From Pelotomaculum thermopropionicum SI (GTDB lineage: Bacteria; Bacillota; Desulfotomaculia; Desulfotomaculales; Pelotomaculaceae): 64,000 nucleotides of DNA. Of this stretch, positions 33,588-41,961 are shown in pieces (position 1 is the stretch's first letter; every line of letters starts with the position of its first letter). The translations under genes were made by a program, and so were the position numbers. The DNA lies in contig AP009389.1 in NCBI GenBank assembly GCA_000010565.1, positions 930,001 through 994,000 of the forward strand, read 5' to 3'. The notes beneath the pieces are model-generated. The model was given only the letters and a program-made list of their open reading frames with translations. It was not told the DNA's origin and did not search any database.

Positions 33588-35180
33588 TTATTTTTTGTTT
33601 TTCCTGGCAAAATTAAGAAGAACACTGCCGTTTGCGTGCGGTTCAAAACCCTCTATTTCCGGCGAAGCGGCGGCAATTCTGAGGCTGTGGTTTAAAAACA
33701 CCCACGGGGTGTCCTGCATGATGGCTTTAACGGCCCTGCGGTACATCTGCTCCCGCAGGACCGGTTCGGTTTCCTGCTGGGCGCTGACCAGCAGGAAATC
33801 CACTTCCCGGTTTTTGTAGCGGGCTGTATTAAGCCCGTTGTCGATCTGGGAGGAGGAAAGCAGGGTGTACAGGAAGTTATCCGGATCGCCGTTATCGTTA
33901 ATCCACCCGTACAAAAAAGAGTTCCCCTCCTCCCTCAGCAGGGCTTCTTTGTACTGATTCCAGGGGTAGGCTTTAATCTCCGCCTCTATGCCTACCCTTG
34001 CCAGGTCCTCCTTCAGGGCAGCCGCTACTTTTTCCCCTCCCGGCGGATTGTACGGCCTGGGATTGGTGTAGGTTATAATGGTTATTTTTAAGCCGTCTGC
34101 GTATCCATTGCGGGCCAGAATCTCTTTGGCCCCTTCGGGGTCGTAGGGGAGGGGACGCGCCTCCGGGTCGTAGCCCAGGACGCCTGGGGGCAGGGGGCCG
34201 TTGGCCGGAAAGGCGAAACCATGCAACACCCCGGAAACAATTTGCTCGCGGTCTATGGCCATGCTGACGGCCTTTCTTATTTCAGGGTTGTTAAAAGGCT
34301 CTTTGTCGGTAAAGAAGCCCAGGTAGTGGATATCCAGGCCCGGCTTTTTCAGCACTTTAAATCCTTTGTGCTCCAGGTAGCGGGCATCTGGCGGCGTTAT
34401 TCCGTCGACGATGTCGGCAAGCCCCAGCTTTAGAGCCAAAGCCCGCAGCCTGCCGTTCTTAATAACCGTAAAGACCAGTTTCTCCTGTTCGGGCCGCCCG
34501 CCCCAGTAATCCCGGTTTGCTTTTAGAGTAATGATTTTTCCTTTTTTCCATTCGCTGAAGCAAAAAGGGCCGGTTCCGACCGGCTTTTGGCCGAATTCTT
34601 CGCCCAGCGCTGTGGCGGCCGCCGGGCTTACAACGGGTGCGGCGGCGGGCATGGCCAGGTTGTGCAGAAAAGGCGCATAGGGGTATTTCAGGACGAACTT
34701 CACGGTATATGGATCCGGCGTTATAATTTTGTCCACCATGCCAAAGGCAAAGGAGGCGTAGGTTGTTTTTCCCGTAAACGGAGGGGACATCTGCCGTTCG
34801 ATGCTGAAGCGCACCGCGCCGGAGTTAAACGGCGTGCCGTCGTGAAATTTGACGTTTTTTCTCAGGTAAAAAGTCCACTCGCGGCCGTCGGGTGAGGCGC
34901 GCCAGGCCTCGGCCAGACAGGGCTCAATCTCTGTTGTGCCCGGCTTGAAGCGGACCAGCCCTTCAAAGACATTTGAAATCACTTTGTTAGATTCCTCGTC
35001 CTGGGCCAGGGCCGGGTCCAGGGTTATTGAATCCTGCCCCCGGGCGTAGATGAGAATGTCGCCATCCCGTCCCATCAGCCTTCCGGCCGCAGGTGCAATG
35101 CTGGAGCGCCCCAGCAGAAAGAACGGCAGCATTAACAGCAATACCGCCGTTATCAGTTTTAGCCTGTGCAAAGTTACCAC
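33588..35180 (-). CDS. ABC transporter substrate-binding protein, family 5 (peptide/nickel type)
   Basis: 530 residues, standard for DppA/OppA/NikA-like proteins. An N-terminal hydrophobic export signal (LITAVLLLMLPFFLLGRSSIAPA) lacks a lipobox Cys. The family signature DEESNKVISNVFEGLVRFKP is followed by CLAEAWRASPDGREWTFYLR and NVKFHDGTPFNSGAVRFSIE. The start is GTG 35180 or possibly TTG 35171. It captures peptides or similar solutes outside the cell. No permease or ATPase genes are next to it, so it is an orphan binding protein in this window. Confidence 0.9.
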   Translation of the reverse strand: MVTLHRLKLITAVLLLMLPFFLLGRSSIAPAAGRLMGRDGDILIYARGQDSITLDPALAQDEESNKVISNVFEGLVRFKPGTTEIEPCLAEAWRASPDGREWTFYLRKNVKFHDGTPFNSGAVRFSIERQMSPPFTGKTTYASFAFGMVDKIITPDPYTVKFVLKYPYAPFLHNLAMPAAAPVVSPAAATALGEEFGQKPVGTGPFCFSEWKKGKIITLKANRDYWGGRPEQEKLVFTVIKNGRLRALALKLGLADIVDGITPPDARYLEHKGFKVLKKPGLDIHYLGFFTDKEPFNNPEIRKAVSMAIDREQIVSGVLHGFAFPANGPLPPGVLGYDPEARPLPYDPEGAKEILARNGYADGLKITIITYTNPRPYNPPGGEKVAAALKEDLARVGIEAEIKAYPWNQYKEALLREEGNSFLYGWINDNGDPDNFLYTLLSSSQIDNGLNTARYKNREVDFLLVSAQQETEPVLREQMYRRAVKAIMQDTPWVFLNHSLRIAAASPEIEGFEPHANGSVLLNFARKNKK

Positions 35181-35340
35181 CCCGTTAGCCGTGCATTTAA
35201 TGATAATTATTAATTTCTGTATAAAATGTTAATTACCTCCATATAAAGAATAAAAAGCTCTAAATTAAATGCCTGTTAACCGGCGGCGCGAATTGGGTTA
35301 TTATATAACTTAATGAAAAAAAATTGACGGAGGATGTTAC

Positions 35341-36198
35341 ATGGTTATCCATTTCGGTCCGGCAGGGGCCTCCGATTCGTTTTACGCCGGGGGGCACAGG
35401 TCGTCCCTGGAGATGCCGGAGTGGCTGGCAAAAAGAGGGTTGAATGCTTTTGAGTACCAGTGCGGCAGGGGTGTAAACATCGGGGAGGAGACGGCCGCGC
35501 GCCTGGGCGGGCTTGCCGCTGCCCGGGGAATAGAGATGAGCCTGCACGCTCCCTACTACATTAATCTCAGCACCGCCGACCCGGCTATCCGGGAAAAGAC
35601 CAGGGGACACCTGTTAAAGGCAGTGGCGGCGGCGCGGGCGATGAAGGCCAGGACGGTGGTATTTCACCCGGGGGCGGGAAGCGGCGACCGGAGGGCGGCT
35701 TTTGCCCGGGCTAAGGCCTTATTAAAAGAAATATTACTAGAAATGGAAGAAAAAGGAATAACGGACGTTAACCTGGCTCCCGAGACCATGGGCAAAAAAA
35801 ATCAGCTTGGCACCCTGGAGGAAATCCTTGAGCTGTGCGAACTGGGCAGGCAGGTGGTGCCCGCTGTGGATTTCGGGCACATGCACGCGCTGACAGGCGG
35901 CGGTTTTTCAAAAAAAAGTTCTTTTGCGGCGGCCCTGGACCTGATCGAGCGGAGGCTGGGAAGGGAGTGCCTGCAGAACCTGCATATCCACTTCAGCCCC
36001 ATCGAGTACACCGCCGCCGGCGAGAAGAGGCACTGGACAACCCTGGAAACCCGCTTCGGGCCCGATTTTACCCCGCTGGCGGAACTGATTGCCGAGAGGG
36101 GCCTGACTCCTACGGTAATTTGTGAGTCGGCCGGGCGGCAGGCTGAAGACGCCATGGTTTACAGGGACATATATTTAAAGGTTAAAGGCGGGAAGTGA
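35341..36198 (+). CDS. nfo: Endonuclease IV-family AP endonuclease (TIM barrel)
   Basis: 285 residues, the usual length. Zinc-ligand motifs of endonuclease IV: SLHAPYYINL (His), VVFHPGAGSGD (His), LAPETMGKKNQLGTLEEI (Glu), VPAVDFGHMHAL (Asp, His) and LHIHFSPIEYT (His). It cuts DNA 5' to abasic sites in base-excision repair. ATG 35341 follows GGAGGATGTTAC. Monocistronic, converging with the stress-type gene. Confidence 0.88.
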   Translation: MVIHFGPAGASDSFYAGGHRSSLEMPEWLAKRGLNAFEYQCGRGVNIGEETAARLGGLAAARGIEMSLHAPYYINLSTADPAIREKTRGHLLKAVAAARAMKARTVVFHPGAGSGDRRAAFARAKALLKEILLEMEEKGITDVNLAPETMGKKNQLGTLEEILELCELGRQVVPAVDFGHMHALTGGGFSKKSSFAAALDLIERRLGRECLQNLHIHFSPIEYTAAGEKRHWTTLETRFGPDFTPLAELIAERGLTPTVICESAGRQAEDAMVYRDIYLKVKGGK

Positions 36199-36259
36199 GA
36201 CGCGGGCAAGCCTGACGCCGTCCCCGCGTCCCGGTGCAACCGCCTTTTGGGCGCCCGGT

Positions 36260-36754
36260 TCAGTGCACTTCCACGTCCCGGGCGCCGTTCTGGCGGAGAA
36301 TGCTGGCCGCCTGGTCTACCTTCTTTTCATCGGTGCGAATGGAGGCCAGGATTTTGCCTTCGCGCACCTTTTCCTCGTAGAACTTGCCCCGCTCGGCGGG
36401 GATGCCCCAGTCGATCAGTCCGCCGGCTATGCCGCCTGTGGCGGCACCGGAGATAAGACCTGCAATTGGCCCGGCGGCTATTACCGGCCCGATTCCGGGA
36501 ATGGCCAGGGCACCTGCTCCCATGGCCAGGCCGGTCAGCCCGCCCAGCACTCCGCCGGCGGTTGCCCCGGTGGCCACGCTGCCTTCCCCGGCAGCAGCCG
36601 TACCAGGCCGGCCGGTTTTTTCGGCATTTGCCGCTTTGCCCCTATCGGCGGCCAGTATGGATATTTCTTCGTGGAAACCGCTGCCCCGCAGTGCCGAAAC
36701 CGCTCTTTCAGCCTGTTCCCGGGAGTCAAACAAACCAAGGACTGTTTTAAGCAA
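36260..36754 (-). CDS. YflT/general-stress-type protein with glycine zipper
   Basis: 164 residues. Residues 1-40 (LKTVLGLFDSREQAERAVSA) match the heat-induced stress YflT domain. Residues about 60-115 form a glycine-zipper hydrophobic hairpin (ATAGGVLGGLTGLAMGAGAL and GPIAGLISGAATGGIAGGLI). The C-terminus returns to a ferredoxin-like half (GKILASIRTDEKKVDQAASI). Such proteins are stress-induced in Bacillus and may associate with membranes. The assignment is by pattern. Confidence 0.75.
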   Translation of the reverse strand: MLKTVLGLFDSREQAERAVSALRGSGFHEEISILAADRGKAANAEKTGRPGTAAAGEGSVATGATAGGVLGGLTGLAMGAGALAIPGIGPVIAAGPIAGLISGAATGGIAGGLIDWGIPAERGKFYEEKVREGKILASIRTDEKKVDQAASILRQNGARDVEVH

Positions 36755-36949
36755 TTGTTGCGTCCCTCCTGTAATGAAATTGATTTTTTCTTATAGTGTC
36801 ACAAGTGCGCTTATCCTATGCTTATACTTTTATTAGGGAGGGAAATTATTTTTTCGGAAGGCCAGGCCACACGGTTTATTTTTATTTTTGTTCTGATATA
36901 ATATTGTGTGTTTGCAAGTTGACCAGTAAATTTGGAGGAGGGTTAGAAC

Positions 36950-37408
36950 ATGCTGCCGACCCCTAAGAAATTTTTTGTTACAGCAGGCAGTGCGGAGGGT
37001 AAAAATCACTTAAATGCCTTTGACAACGCCCTTTTGAAAGGGAGAATAGGCAATTTGAATCTGATGCGGGTGACCAGCATTCTGCCGCCCGGCGTCCAGT
37101 ATTGCCCGGACCTGGAGATACCGCCCGGGTCGCTGGTGCCCACGGCCTACGGATACATTATAAGCGATGTTCCCGGCGAGTTGATTGCGGCGGCCGTCGG
37201 GGTGGGCTTTTCAAAAGACTCCTTTGGGGTAATTATGGAGTTTTCCGGGAAATGCGGCAAAGAAGAAGCGGAAAAGGCAATCGAAAACATGCTCAAAGAA
37301 GCCTTTGAAACCAGGGGGATGGAGTTGGTGGGCACCAAAATCGCATCCGCCGAGCACCGCGTGGAAAAGATAGGCTGCGCCCTGGCTGCCGTGCCTCTGT
37401 GGTACTGA
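36950..37408 (+). CDS. pdaD: Pyruvoyl-dependent arginine decarboxylase
   Basis: 152 residues, the size of the proenzyme. It self-cleaves in the segment [15 protein letters not shown]; the Ser of TS would become the pyruvoyl group (typical family sequence SS, here TS). Other motifs: [20 protein letters not shown] and [19 protein letters not shown]. It converts arginine to agmatine. A TATAAT lies at 36897-36902; GGAGGAGGG precedes the ATG. It is first in pdaD-speE-speB. Confidence 0.93.
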   Translation: MLPTPKKFFVTAGSAEGKNHLNAFDNALLKGRIGNLNLMRVTSILPPGVQYCPDLEIPPGSLVPTAYGYIISDVPGELIAAAVGVGFSKDSFGVIMEFSGKCGKEEAEKAIENMLKEAFETRGMELVGTKIASAEHRVEKIGCALAAVPLWY

Positions 37409-37433
37409 TATTATTTTTTATGGAGGTGCTGAA

Positions 37434-38285
37434 ATGGACCAAAAACTGCAGTTATGGTTTACGGAATTGCAGACGGACGACATGGCCCTGTCGTGCCGGG
37501 TGAAGAAAACCCTTCATCAGGAGGAGACTCCGTTTCAAAGCCTGGCCGTTTTGGATACGGAGCAGTTCGGGCGGATGCTTGTTCTGGACAACGTGATCCA
37601 GACCACCGTCAGGGACGAATTCGTGTACCACGAGATGATGGCCCACGTTGCCCTGAATACCCATGCCCTGCCGAAAAAGGTGCTTGTTATCGGCGGCGGC
37701 GACGGCGGAGTGGTGAGAGAGGTGGTTAAGCACCGGTCTGTTGAAAAGGTCGTCCACTGCGAGATTGACGGGGCGGTAATAGAAGCCTCGCGGAAATACC
37801 TGCCGGAAATAAGCTGTGCCCTGGACGACCCCAGGGTGGATATTGTAATAGACGACGGCATCAAGCATGTCAGGGAACATAAAAAGACTTACGATGTAAT
37901 CATAGTCGATTCGACCGACCCGGTAGGGCCGGCCGAGGGCCTTTTCAGCGCTTCGTTCTACAGGAGCATTTACGAAGCCTTGAATGAAGACGGCCTGTTT
38001 GTGGCGCAGACGGAATCGCCCTTTTTCAACCGCGACCTGATCCCGCGGCTGTATAAGGACATATCCGCAGTCTTTCCCGTTACCAGGCTGTTTTTGGCCT
38101 GCGTTCCGACCTATCCCGGCGGGCTGTGGACCTTTACCATGGGCTCCAAGCGATATGACCCGCTGGAAGTTGACATAGCCGGGATACCTCAAATGGATAC
38201 GAAATATTACAGCCCCGCCGTGCACCGGTCCTGCTTCGTGCTGCCGCCGTTTGTTGAAGAACTGCTGGTCCAGGGCGGCAGGTAA
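37434..38285 (+). CDS. speE: Spermidine synthase (polyamine aminopropyltransferase)
   Basis: 283 residues, canonical length. Motifs: [20 protein letters not shown], the decarboxy-SAM binding loop [18 protein letters not shown] and [19 protein letters not shown] with the catalytic Asp. It transfers aminopropyl from decarboxylated SAM to putrescine or a related amine. It starts 25 bases after pdaD with GGAGGTG. SAM decarboxylase (speD) is not in the window. Confidence 0.94.
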   Translation: MDQKLQLWFTELQTDDMALSCRVKKTLHQEETPFQSLAVLDTEQFGRMLVLDNVIQTTVRDEFVYHEMMAHVALNTHALPKKVLVIGGGDGGVVREVVKHRSVEKVVHCEIDGAVIEASRKYLPEISCALDDPRVDIVIDDGIKHVREHKKTYDVIIVDSTDPVGPAEGLFSASFYRSIYEALNEDGLFVAQTESPFFNRDLIPRLYKDISAVFPVTRLFLACVPTYPGGLWTFTMGSKRYDPLEVDIAGIPQMDTKYYSPAVHRSCFVLPPFVEELLVQGGR

Positions 38286-38323
38286 ACCGGGAGATACCGC
38301 AATTATTTCTGGGGGGAAGGCAG

Positions 38324-39196
38324 TTGCTCGACTTCGTTGTAAAGTATGCCGGGTTCATGGGCAGCGCCGGCGATTACGAACAGGCAGATGTGGTTTTGGT
38401 TGGAGCACCTATGGATTTTACGGTCAGCTTCCGGCCGGGCGCCCGGCAGGGCCCCCGCCAGGTGCGCCAGGTATCGTACGGGCTGGAGGAGTACAGCGTT
38501 GACCTCGAACGGGACCTGGCCGATTACAGCTTTTTCGACGCCGGGGACATTGAGCTGCCTTTTGGCTCGGTGCAGGAGAGCCTGCGCCGGATCGGCCTTG
38601 TTGCAGCAGAAATAATTGCTGCCGGCAAATTCCCCCTCTTTCTCGGCGGCGAGCACCTGATCAGTTTTGCGGTGATAAAGCAGGCGGCAAAATCATATCC
38701 GGGGCTGGCGGTAATCCATCTGGATGCCCATGCGGACCTCAGGGAGGAGTACATGGGGGAGTTTTTCTCCCACGCCACGGTTATGCGCAGGGTGGCAGAC
38801 CTGATCGGCGGGAAAAACCTCTACCAGTTCGGCATTCGCTCAGGCGCCAGGGAAGAGATCGAATTTGCCCGCCGGAACACAAACCTGTTCACCAATGAGG
38901 TTGTAAAACCCCTGCGTGAGAACATTCAGTATCTTAAAGGAAGGCCGGTATACGTGTCCCTGGACATCGATGTGGTGGACCCGTCCTTCGCTCCAGGGAC
39001 GGGGACGGCGGAGCCCGGTGGGTGCACGGCAAGAGAAATCTTGCAGGCTGTCCACCTGATGGGCGGGTTAAACGTAGTTGGCTTTGACCTGGTGGAGGTG
39101 AGCCCCCTTTACGACCCGTCCGAAAGGACGGCCCTGCTGGCGGCAAAGCTGGTGCGGGAGGCCATTTTAACTTTCGGCCGCCCCCGCCTGAAATGA
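38324..39196 (+). CDS. speB: Agmatinase / ureohydrolase
   Basis: 290 residues from TTG 38324, directly after GGGGGGAAG. Manganese-site motifs: GGEHLISF, VIHLDAHADLREEYMGEFFSH (Asp and His ligands) and SLDIDVVDPSFAPGTGTAEP. It releases urea from agmatine to give putrescine, or from aminopropylagmatine to give spermidine. It ends the polyamine operon. Confidence 0.92.
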   Translation: MLDFVVKYAGFMGSAGDYEQADVVLVGAPMDFTVSFRPGARQGPRQVRQVSYGLEEYSVDLERDLADYSFFDAGDIELPFGSVQESLRRIGLVAAEIIAAGKFPLFLGGEHLISFAVIKQAAKSYPGLAVIHLDAHADLREEYMGEFFSHATVMRRVADLIGGKNLYQFGIRSGAREEIEFARRNTNLFTNEVVKPLRENIQYLKGRPVYVSLDIDVVDPSFAPGTGTAEPGGCTAREILQAVHLMGGLNVVGFDLVEVSPLYDPSERTALLAAKLVREAILTFGRPRLK

Positions 39197-39284
39197 GGTT
39201 TTCTTTTCTTTAGTACGGCCTAAAAGACCTGTAAAAAGCGCCCGAACGGCCCGTAAAAAATGAGGTTGCCGTTAAAAATACCAT

Positions 39285-39313
39285 TTGACTTCAGGCGCTG
39301 GATTAGGTATACT
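39285..39313 (+). promoter_or_regulatory. Promoter of the tRNA cluster
   Basis: TTGACT (39285-39290), a 17-base spacer and TATACT (39308-39313), about 55 bases before tRNA-Asp. Confidence 0.75.
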
Positions 39314-39368
39314 TATCATTGTCAGCGATGCAGCCCTTCTGTTAAAAGGCGGTATCGCAAGCCAGAAC

Positions 39369-39445
39369 GGAGCTGTGGTGTAGTGGCCTAACATGCCTGC
39401 CTGTCACGCAGGAGATCGCGGGTTCGACTCCCGTCAGCTCCGCCA
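39369..39445 (+). tRNA. tRNA-Asp(GTC)
   Basis: Cloverleaf GGAGCTG...CAGCTCC with anticodon loop CTGTCAC, T-loop GGTTCGACTCC, discriminator G and encoded CCA. Confidence 0.97.
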
Positions 39446-39452
39446 CTTTTAT

Positions 39453-39528
<76 letters not shown>

Positions 39529-39531
39529 TTC

Positions 39532-39559
39532 TTGACAACAAGCCAAAATGTGGTATCAT
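39532..39559 (+). promoter_or_regulatory. Internal promoter before tRNA-Gly
   Basis: TTGACA (39532-39537), a 16-base spacer and TATCAT (39554-39559), in the 55-base gap between tRNA-Phe and tRNA-Gly. Confidence 0.6.
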
Positions 39560-39583
39560 AATGTTAAGTTATTAATTTAGCGT

Positions 39584-39658
39584 GCGGAAGTGGCTCAGTG
39601 GTAGAGCATCGCCTTGCCAAGGCGAGGGTCGCGGGTTCGAATCCCGTCTTCCGCTCCA
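39584..39658 (+). tRNA. tRNA-Gly(GCC)
   Basis: Cloverleaf GCGGAAG...CTTCCGC with anticodon loop TTGCCAA, T-loop GGTTCGAATCC, encoded TCCA end. Confidence 0.97.
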
Positions 39659-39666
39659 TTTTGTCC

Positions 39667-39741
39667 GGCGACATAGCCAAGTGGTAAGGCAGAGGACTGC
39701 AAATCCTCCATTCCCCGGTTCAAATCCGGGTGTCGCCTCCA
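39667..39741 (+). tRNA. tRNA-Cys(GCA)
   Basis: Cloverleaf GGCGACA...TGTCGCC with anticodon loop CTGCAAA, T-loop GGTTCAAATCC, encoded TCCA end. Last tRNA of the cluster. Confidence 0.97.
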
Positions 39742-39752
39742 TTTGATATGCT

Positions 39753-39790
39753 AACTGGCGATCTTTTGAGATTGCCAGTTTTTATTTTTG
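39753..39790 (+). terminator. Terminator of the tRNA cluster
   Basis: AACTGGC...ATCT and AGAT...GCCAGTT arms (39753-39780) around a TTTG loop, followed by TTTATTTTT. Confidence 0.85.
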
Positions 39791-40072
39791 TTGCCCTGAA
39801 CGGCCGATTCGTTAAATTAATAAAAAAAACCCGCTGTCATTTGTGATGTTCTTAGAGGCCTCTTCGTCCATTGGAGCGCCGTCAAAGTAATACGCCGGCG
39901 AGGTCCGCAACAATTACGAAAAAATAGAATCTCTATATGTCCGGCGGTAAAAGGTGCCGGAATAATCAGGGCCGCCATGCTTCAATTGAAATAGGGGCAC
40001 GTTAAAAAAATTTGTTGGTTCTTAGTTATGAATTTATGGCGGTTGGGATAACCTTTAGGAGAGGTGGATTTT
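39791..40072. other. Intergenic region before the cis-prenyltransferase gene
   Basis: About 280 bases with no supported gene. A short minus-strand frame (about 39815-39910) reads SPAYYFDGAPMDEEASKN and could be the debris of a lost gene. Composition shifts from GC-rich to AT-rich here, marking the edge of the accessory stretch. Confidence 0.4.
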
Positions 40073-40750
40073 ATGACCCAAAAGAAGTTTCAGAGAATCC
40101 CGGGGCATATAGGTGTAATCCCTGACGGAAACAGAAGATGGGCTGTAAAGAACGGACTATCAAAAGAAGCAGGATACGAAAGAGGGTTGGAACCCGGTCT
40201 AAGACTATATGAAATGTGTGTAGAACTGGGAATAAAAGAGTTAACTTTTTATGGCTTTACCCAGGATAATACAAAGCGGCCTTCAGTTCAGCGAAAGGCT
40301 TTTCAAAAAGCATGTATTGATGCTGTGAGGATGCTTGCAAATAGAGATGCGTCTCTACTTGTTGTTGGAGATTATAATTCGCCATTATTCCCTCCGGAAC
40401 TAATTCCGTATACTAAAAAAAGACATACGTTTGGGAGAGATCTAATTCGCGTAAATTTTTTAGTTAATTACGGGTGGAAATGGGATTTAAACTATGCAAA
40501 AGATCAAATTATTTCAGGCAACGGTACTTCAACGATAAATCTTTTTGAATCAATAGCCTCATCTGAAATATCTCGAATAGATTTGATTATCAGGTGGGGA
40601 GGCAGGAGTAGACTTAGTGGGTTTCTACCAATTCAATCAATATATTCAGACTTTTTCATAATTGATGAATTATGGCCCGACTTCAAACCAGAGCATTTTT
40701 ACAAGGCACTTAGCTGGTATGAAACACAGGAAATCACTTTAGGTGGTTAA
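40073..40750 (+). CDS. Divergent undecaprenyl-diphosphate-synthase-family cis-prenyltransferase
   Basis: 225 residues from ATG 40073 with AGGAGAGGTGG upstream. The first family signature is intact (HIGVIPDGNRRWA, catalytic Asp). The C-terminal signature is altered: where UppS has RTSGExRLSNFLLWQ, this protein has IIRWGGRSRLSGFLPIQSIY. The middle is shorter than in housekeeping UppS. The gene is AT-rich in codon use compared with its neighbours, which suggests transfer. It may make a different polyprenyl chain or prenylate another substrate. The housekeeping uppS is expected elsewhere. Confidence 0.75.
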   Translation: MTQKKFQRIPGHIGVIPDGNRRWAVKNGLSKEAGYERGLEPGLRLYEMCVELGIKELTFYGFTQDNTKRPSVQRKAFQKACIDAVRMLANRDASLLVVGDYNSPLFPPELIPYTKKRHTFGRDLIRVNFLVNYGWKWDLNYAKDQIISGNGTSTINLFESIASSEISRIDLIIRWGGRSRLSGFLPIQSIYSDFFIIDELWPDFKPEHFYKALSWYETQEITLGG

Positions 40751-41450
40751 AAACTACGAATTTTCAGCAGGATCACCTGAATACCGGAAAACCGTTGAGG
40801 CTTATCAGTGCAGCGGCGGAGCCTGGGGCTGGACGGCTGCCTGGCTCCAGCGGGCGATATGCAGGTGTCCTGGTAGTAGCCGGCCTGTTCTGCCGGGGAA
40901 ACACCGGCGCAGGCCACGTTTAAGGCCCGGGCCAGCCAGGGGCCCAGGCAGCACAGGTCTTCGGTGCTTAGCTGGCTTGTCGCCGTTTTGCCAATTGCAT
41001 ACATTGCGGCCGTCATTTCCTGCACCGCAACTTTAAGGAAGTTAACCAGGGAGGCTGCTCCCAGGGCGGGGTCGAACTGTTCCCGCAGCCGTCCGGTTTG
41101 CAGCAGCAACTGAAATGACGGCTCGCCGGGGGAGGCCAGGAGCGTTTGTTGAGAAACCATTGCCATTACGGCAGCAGTGCCTATGTAGACGGCGTCCGCC
41201 CCCAGGGCAAGGGCCTTCAGGAACTGGCCGGGGGTGAACAATCCCCCGTCAGCCAGGAGAGAAACCTTCCCCTTTTGTCCCTGGCCGTCCAGGAAACGCC
41301 GGGCGCGGGCAATGGCGTATATGGTGGGGAAGCCCAGGTCGTCTTCCAGGGTCGGTGAGGCGCCGTGGGTGGCGCTAAACATCATGTCATCTGCTGCTTC
41401 GTTCAGTACCCCGCGCACAAGGCTGTTTAATCCAGTGCCAGGCCATGTTC
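40747..41450 (-). pseudogene. Truncated FMN-binding glutamate-synthase-like gene
   Basis: The minus-strand frame retains only the C-terminal part of a GltB-like FMN domain. It has DDMMFSATHGASPTLEDDLG, then ARARRFLDG...KVSLLADGGL and FLKALALGADAVYIGTAAVM, the last two being the FMN-phosphate region. The N-terminal two thirds of the family (about 500 residues) is missing and a stop closes the frame just upstream. The last 60 codons look non-conserved and run into the end of the prenyltransferase gene. It is probably a relic left by rearrangement. Confidence 0.7.
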
Positions 41451-41578
41451 AAATACCTCCTGCGGAATGGAAAGAAAGAAATCACCCTTATTAGTATGTC
41501 TGGAGGTCTGAATAACATTCTTAAAGCGGGAAAATCCGGCCTTTAAGGCGCAGCTGCTGCAAGGCGCTGCCCTAGCCT

Positions 41579-41607
41579 TTGTTAATTGTGCTTAAATGTG
41601 ATAAAAT
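41579..41607 (+). promoter_or_regulatory. Promoter of the YitT leader
   Basis: TTGTTA (41579-41584), a 17-base spacer and TAAAAT (41602-41607). Transcription would start close to the first stem of the putative leader RNA. Confidence 0.55.
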
Positions 41608-41614
41608 AAAAAAA

Positions 41615-41712
41615 GGCAATCACTCGTGTTGGGAAAACCCGTGCGACAAGCCGGGGACGCAAAACCTCCCTGGTAGCAAGGCTTTTTTAAAGGGACATAA
41701 TTGCCGGGGCCC
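41615..41712 (+). promoter_or_regulatory. Candidate GEMM / c-di-GMP-I-like riboswitch
   Basis: The outer stem GGCAAT (41615-41620) pairs with ATTGCC (41700-41705). Inside are GGGAAAACC and, 14 bases later, GGGGACGCAAAACC. These resemble the conserved GGGCAAACC ... GGGACGCAAAGCC core of the GEMM motif. TCCC/GGGA arms can form the third helix. The 3' receptor part is poorly conserved. A terminator-like hairpin follows. Assignment is by eye. Confidence 0.45.
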
Positions 41713-41729
41713 AAGGAATGCGACTGTAC

Positions 41730-41777
41730 TGGGGGGGGTATAGTCTTATATGACTATAACTGCCCCATTTAAATTTT
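41730..41777 (+). terminator. Terminator-like hairpin before the YitT gene
   Basis: TGGGG/CCCCA outer and TATAGTC/GACTATA inner arms (41730-41767), then TTTAAATTTT. A plausible expression platform for the leader RNA. Confidence 0.65.
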
Positions 41778-41961
41778 ACAGAAAGGGGGCGCAATACAAT
41801 AATATTCCACATAAAAATGATGCAAGACTGCCGCCGTATCTGGCAGAAAAAGAAAAAATCCTTCATCTGTGAAAAAGACTTCAGGCAGAGCGTTTATACA
41901 ATCAAACTAAGACGTTATTTGGATTATGGTCTTTCTAAATTTATCGGGAAAGGAGTAACAA

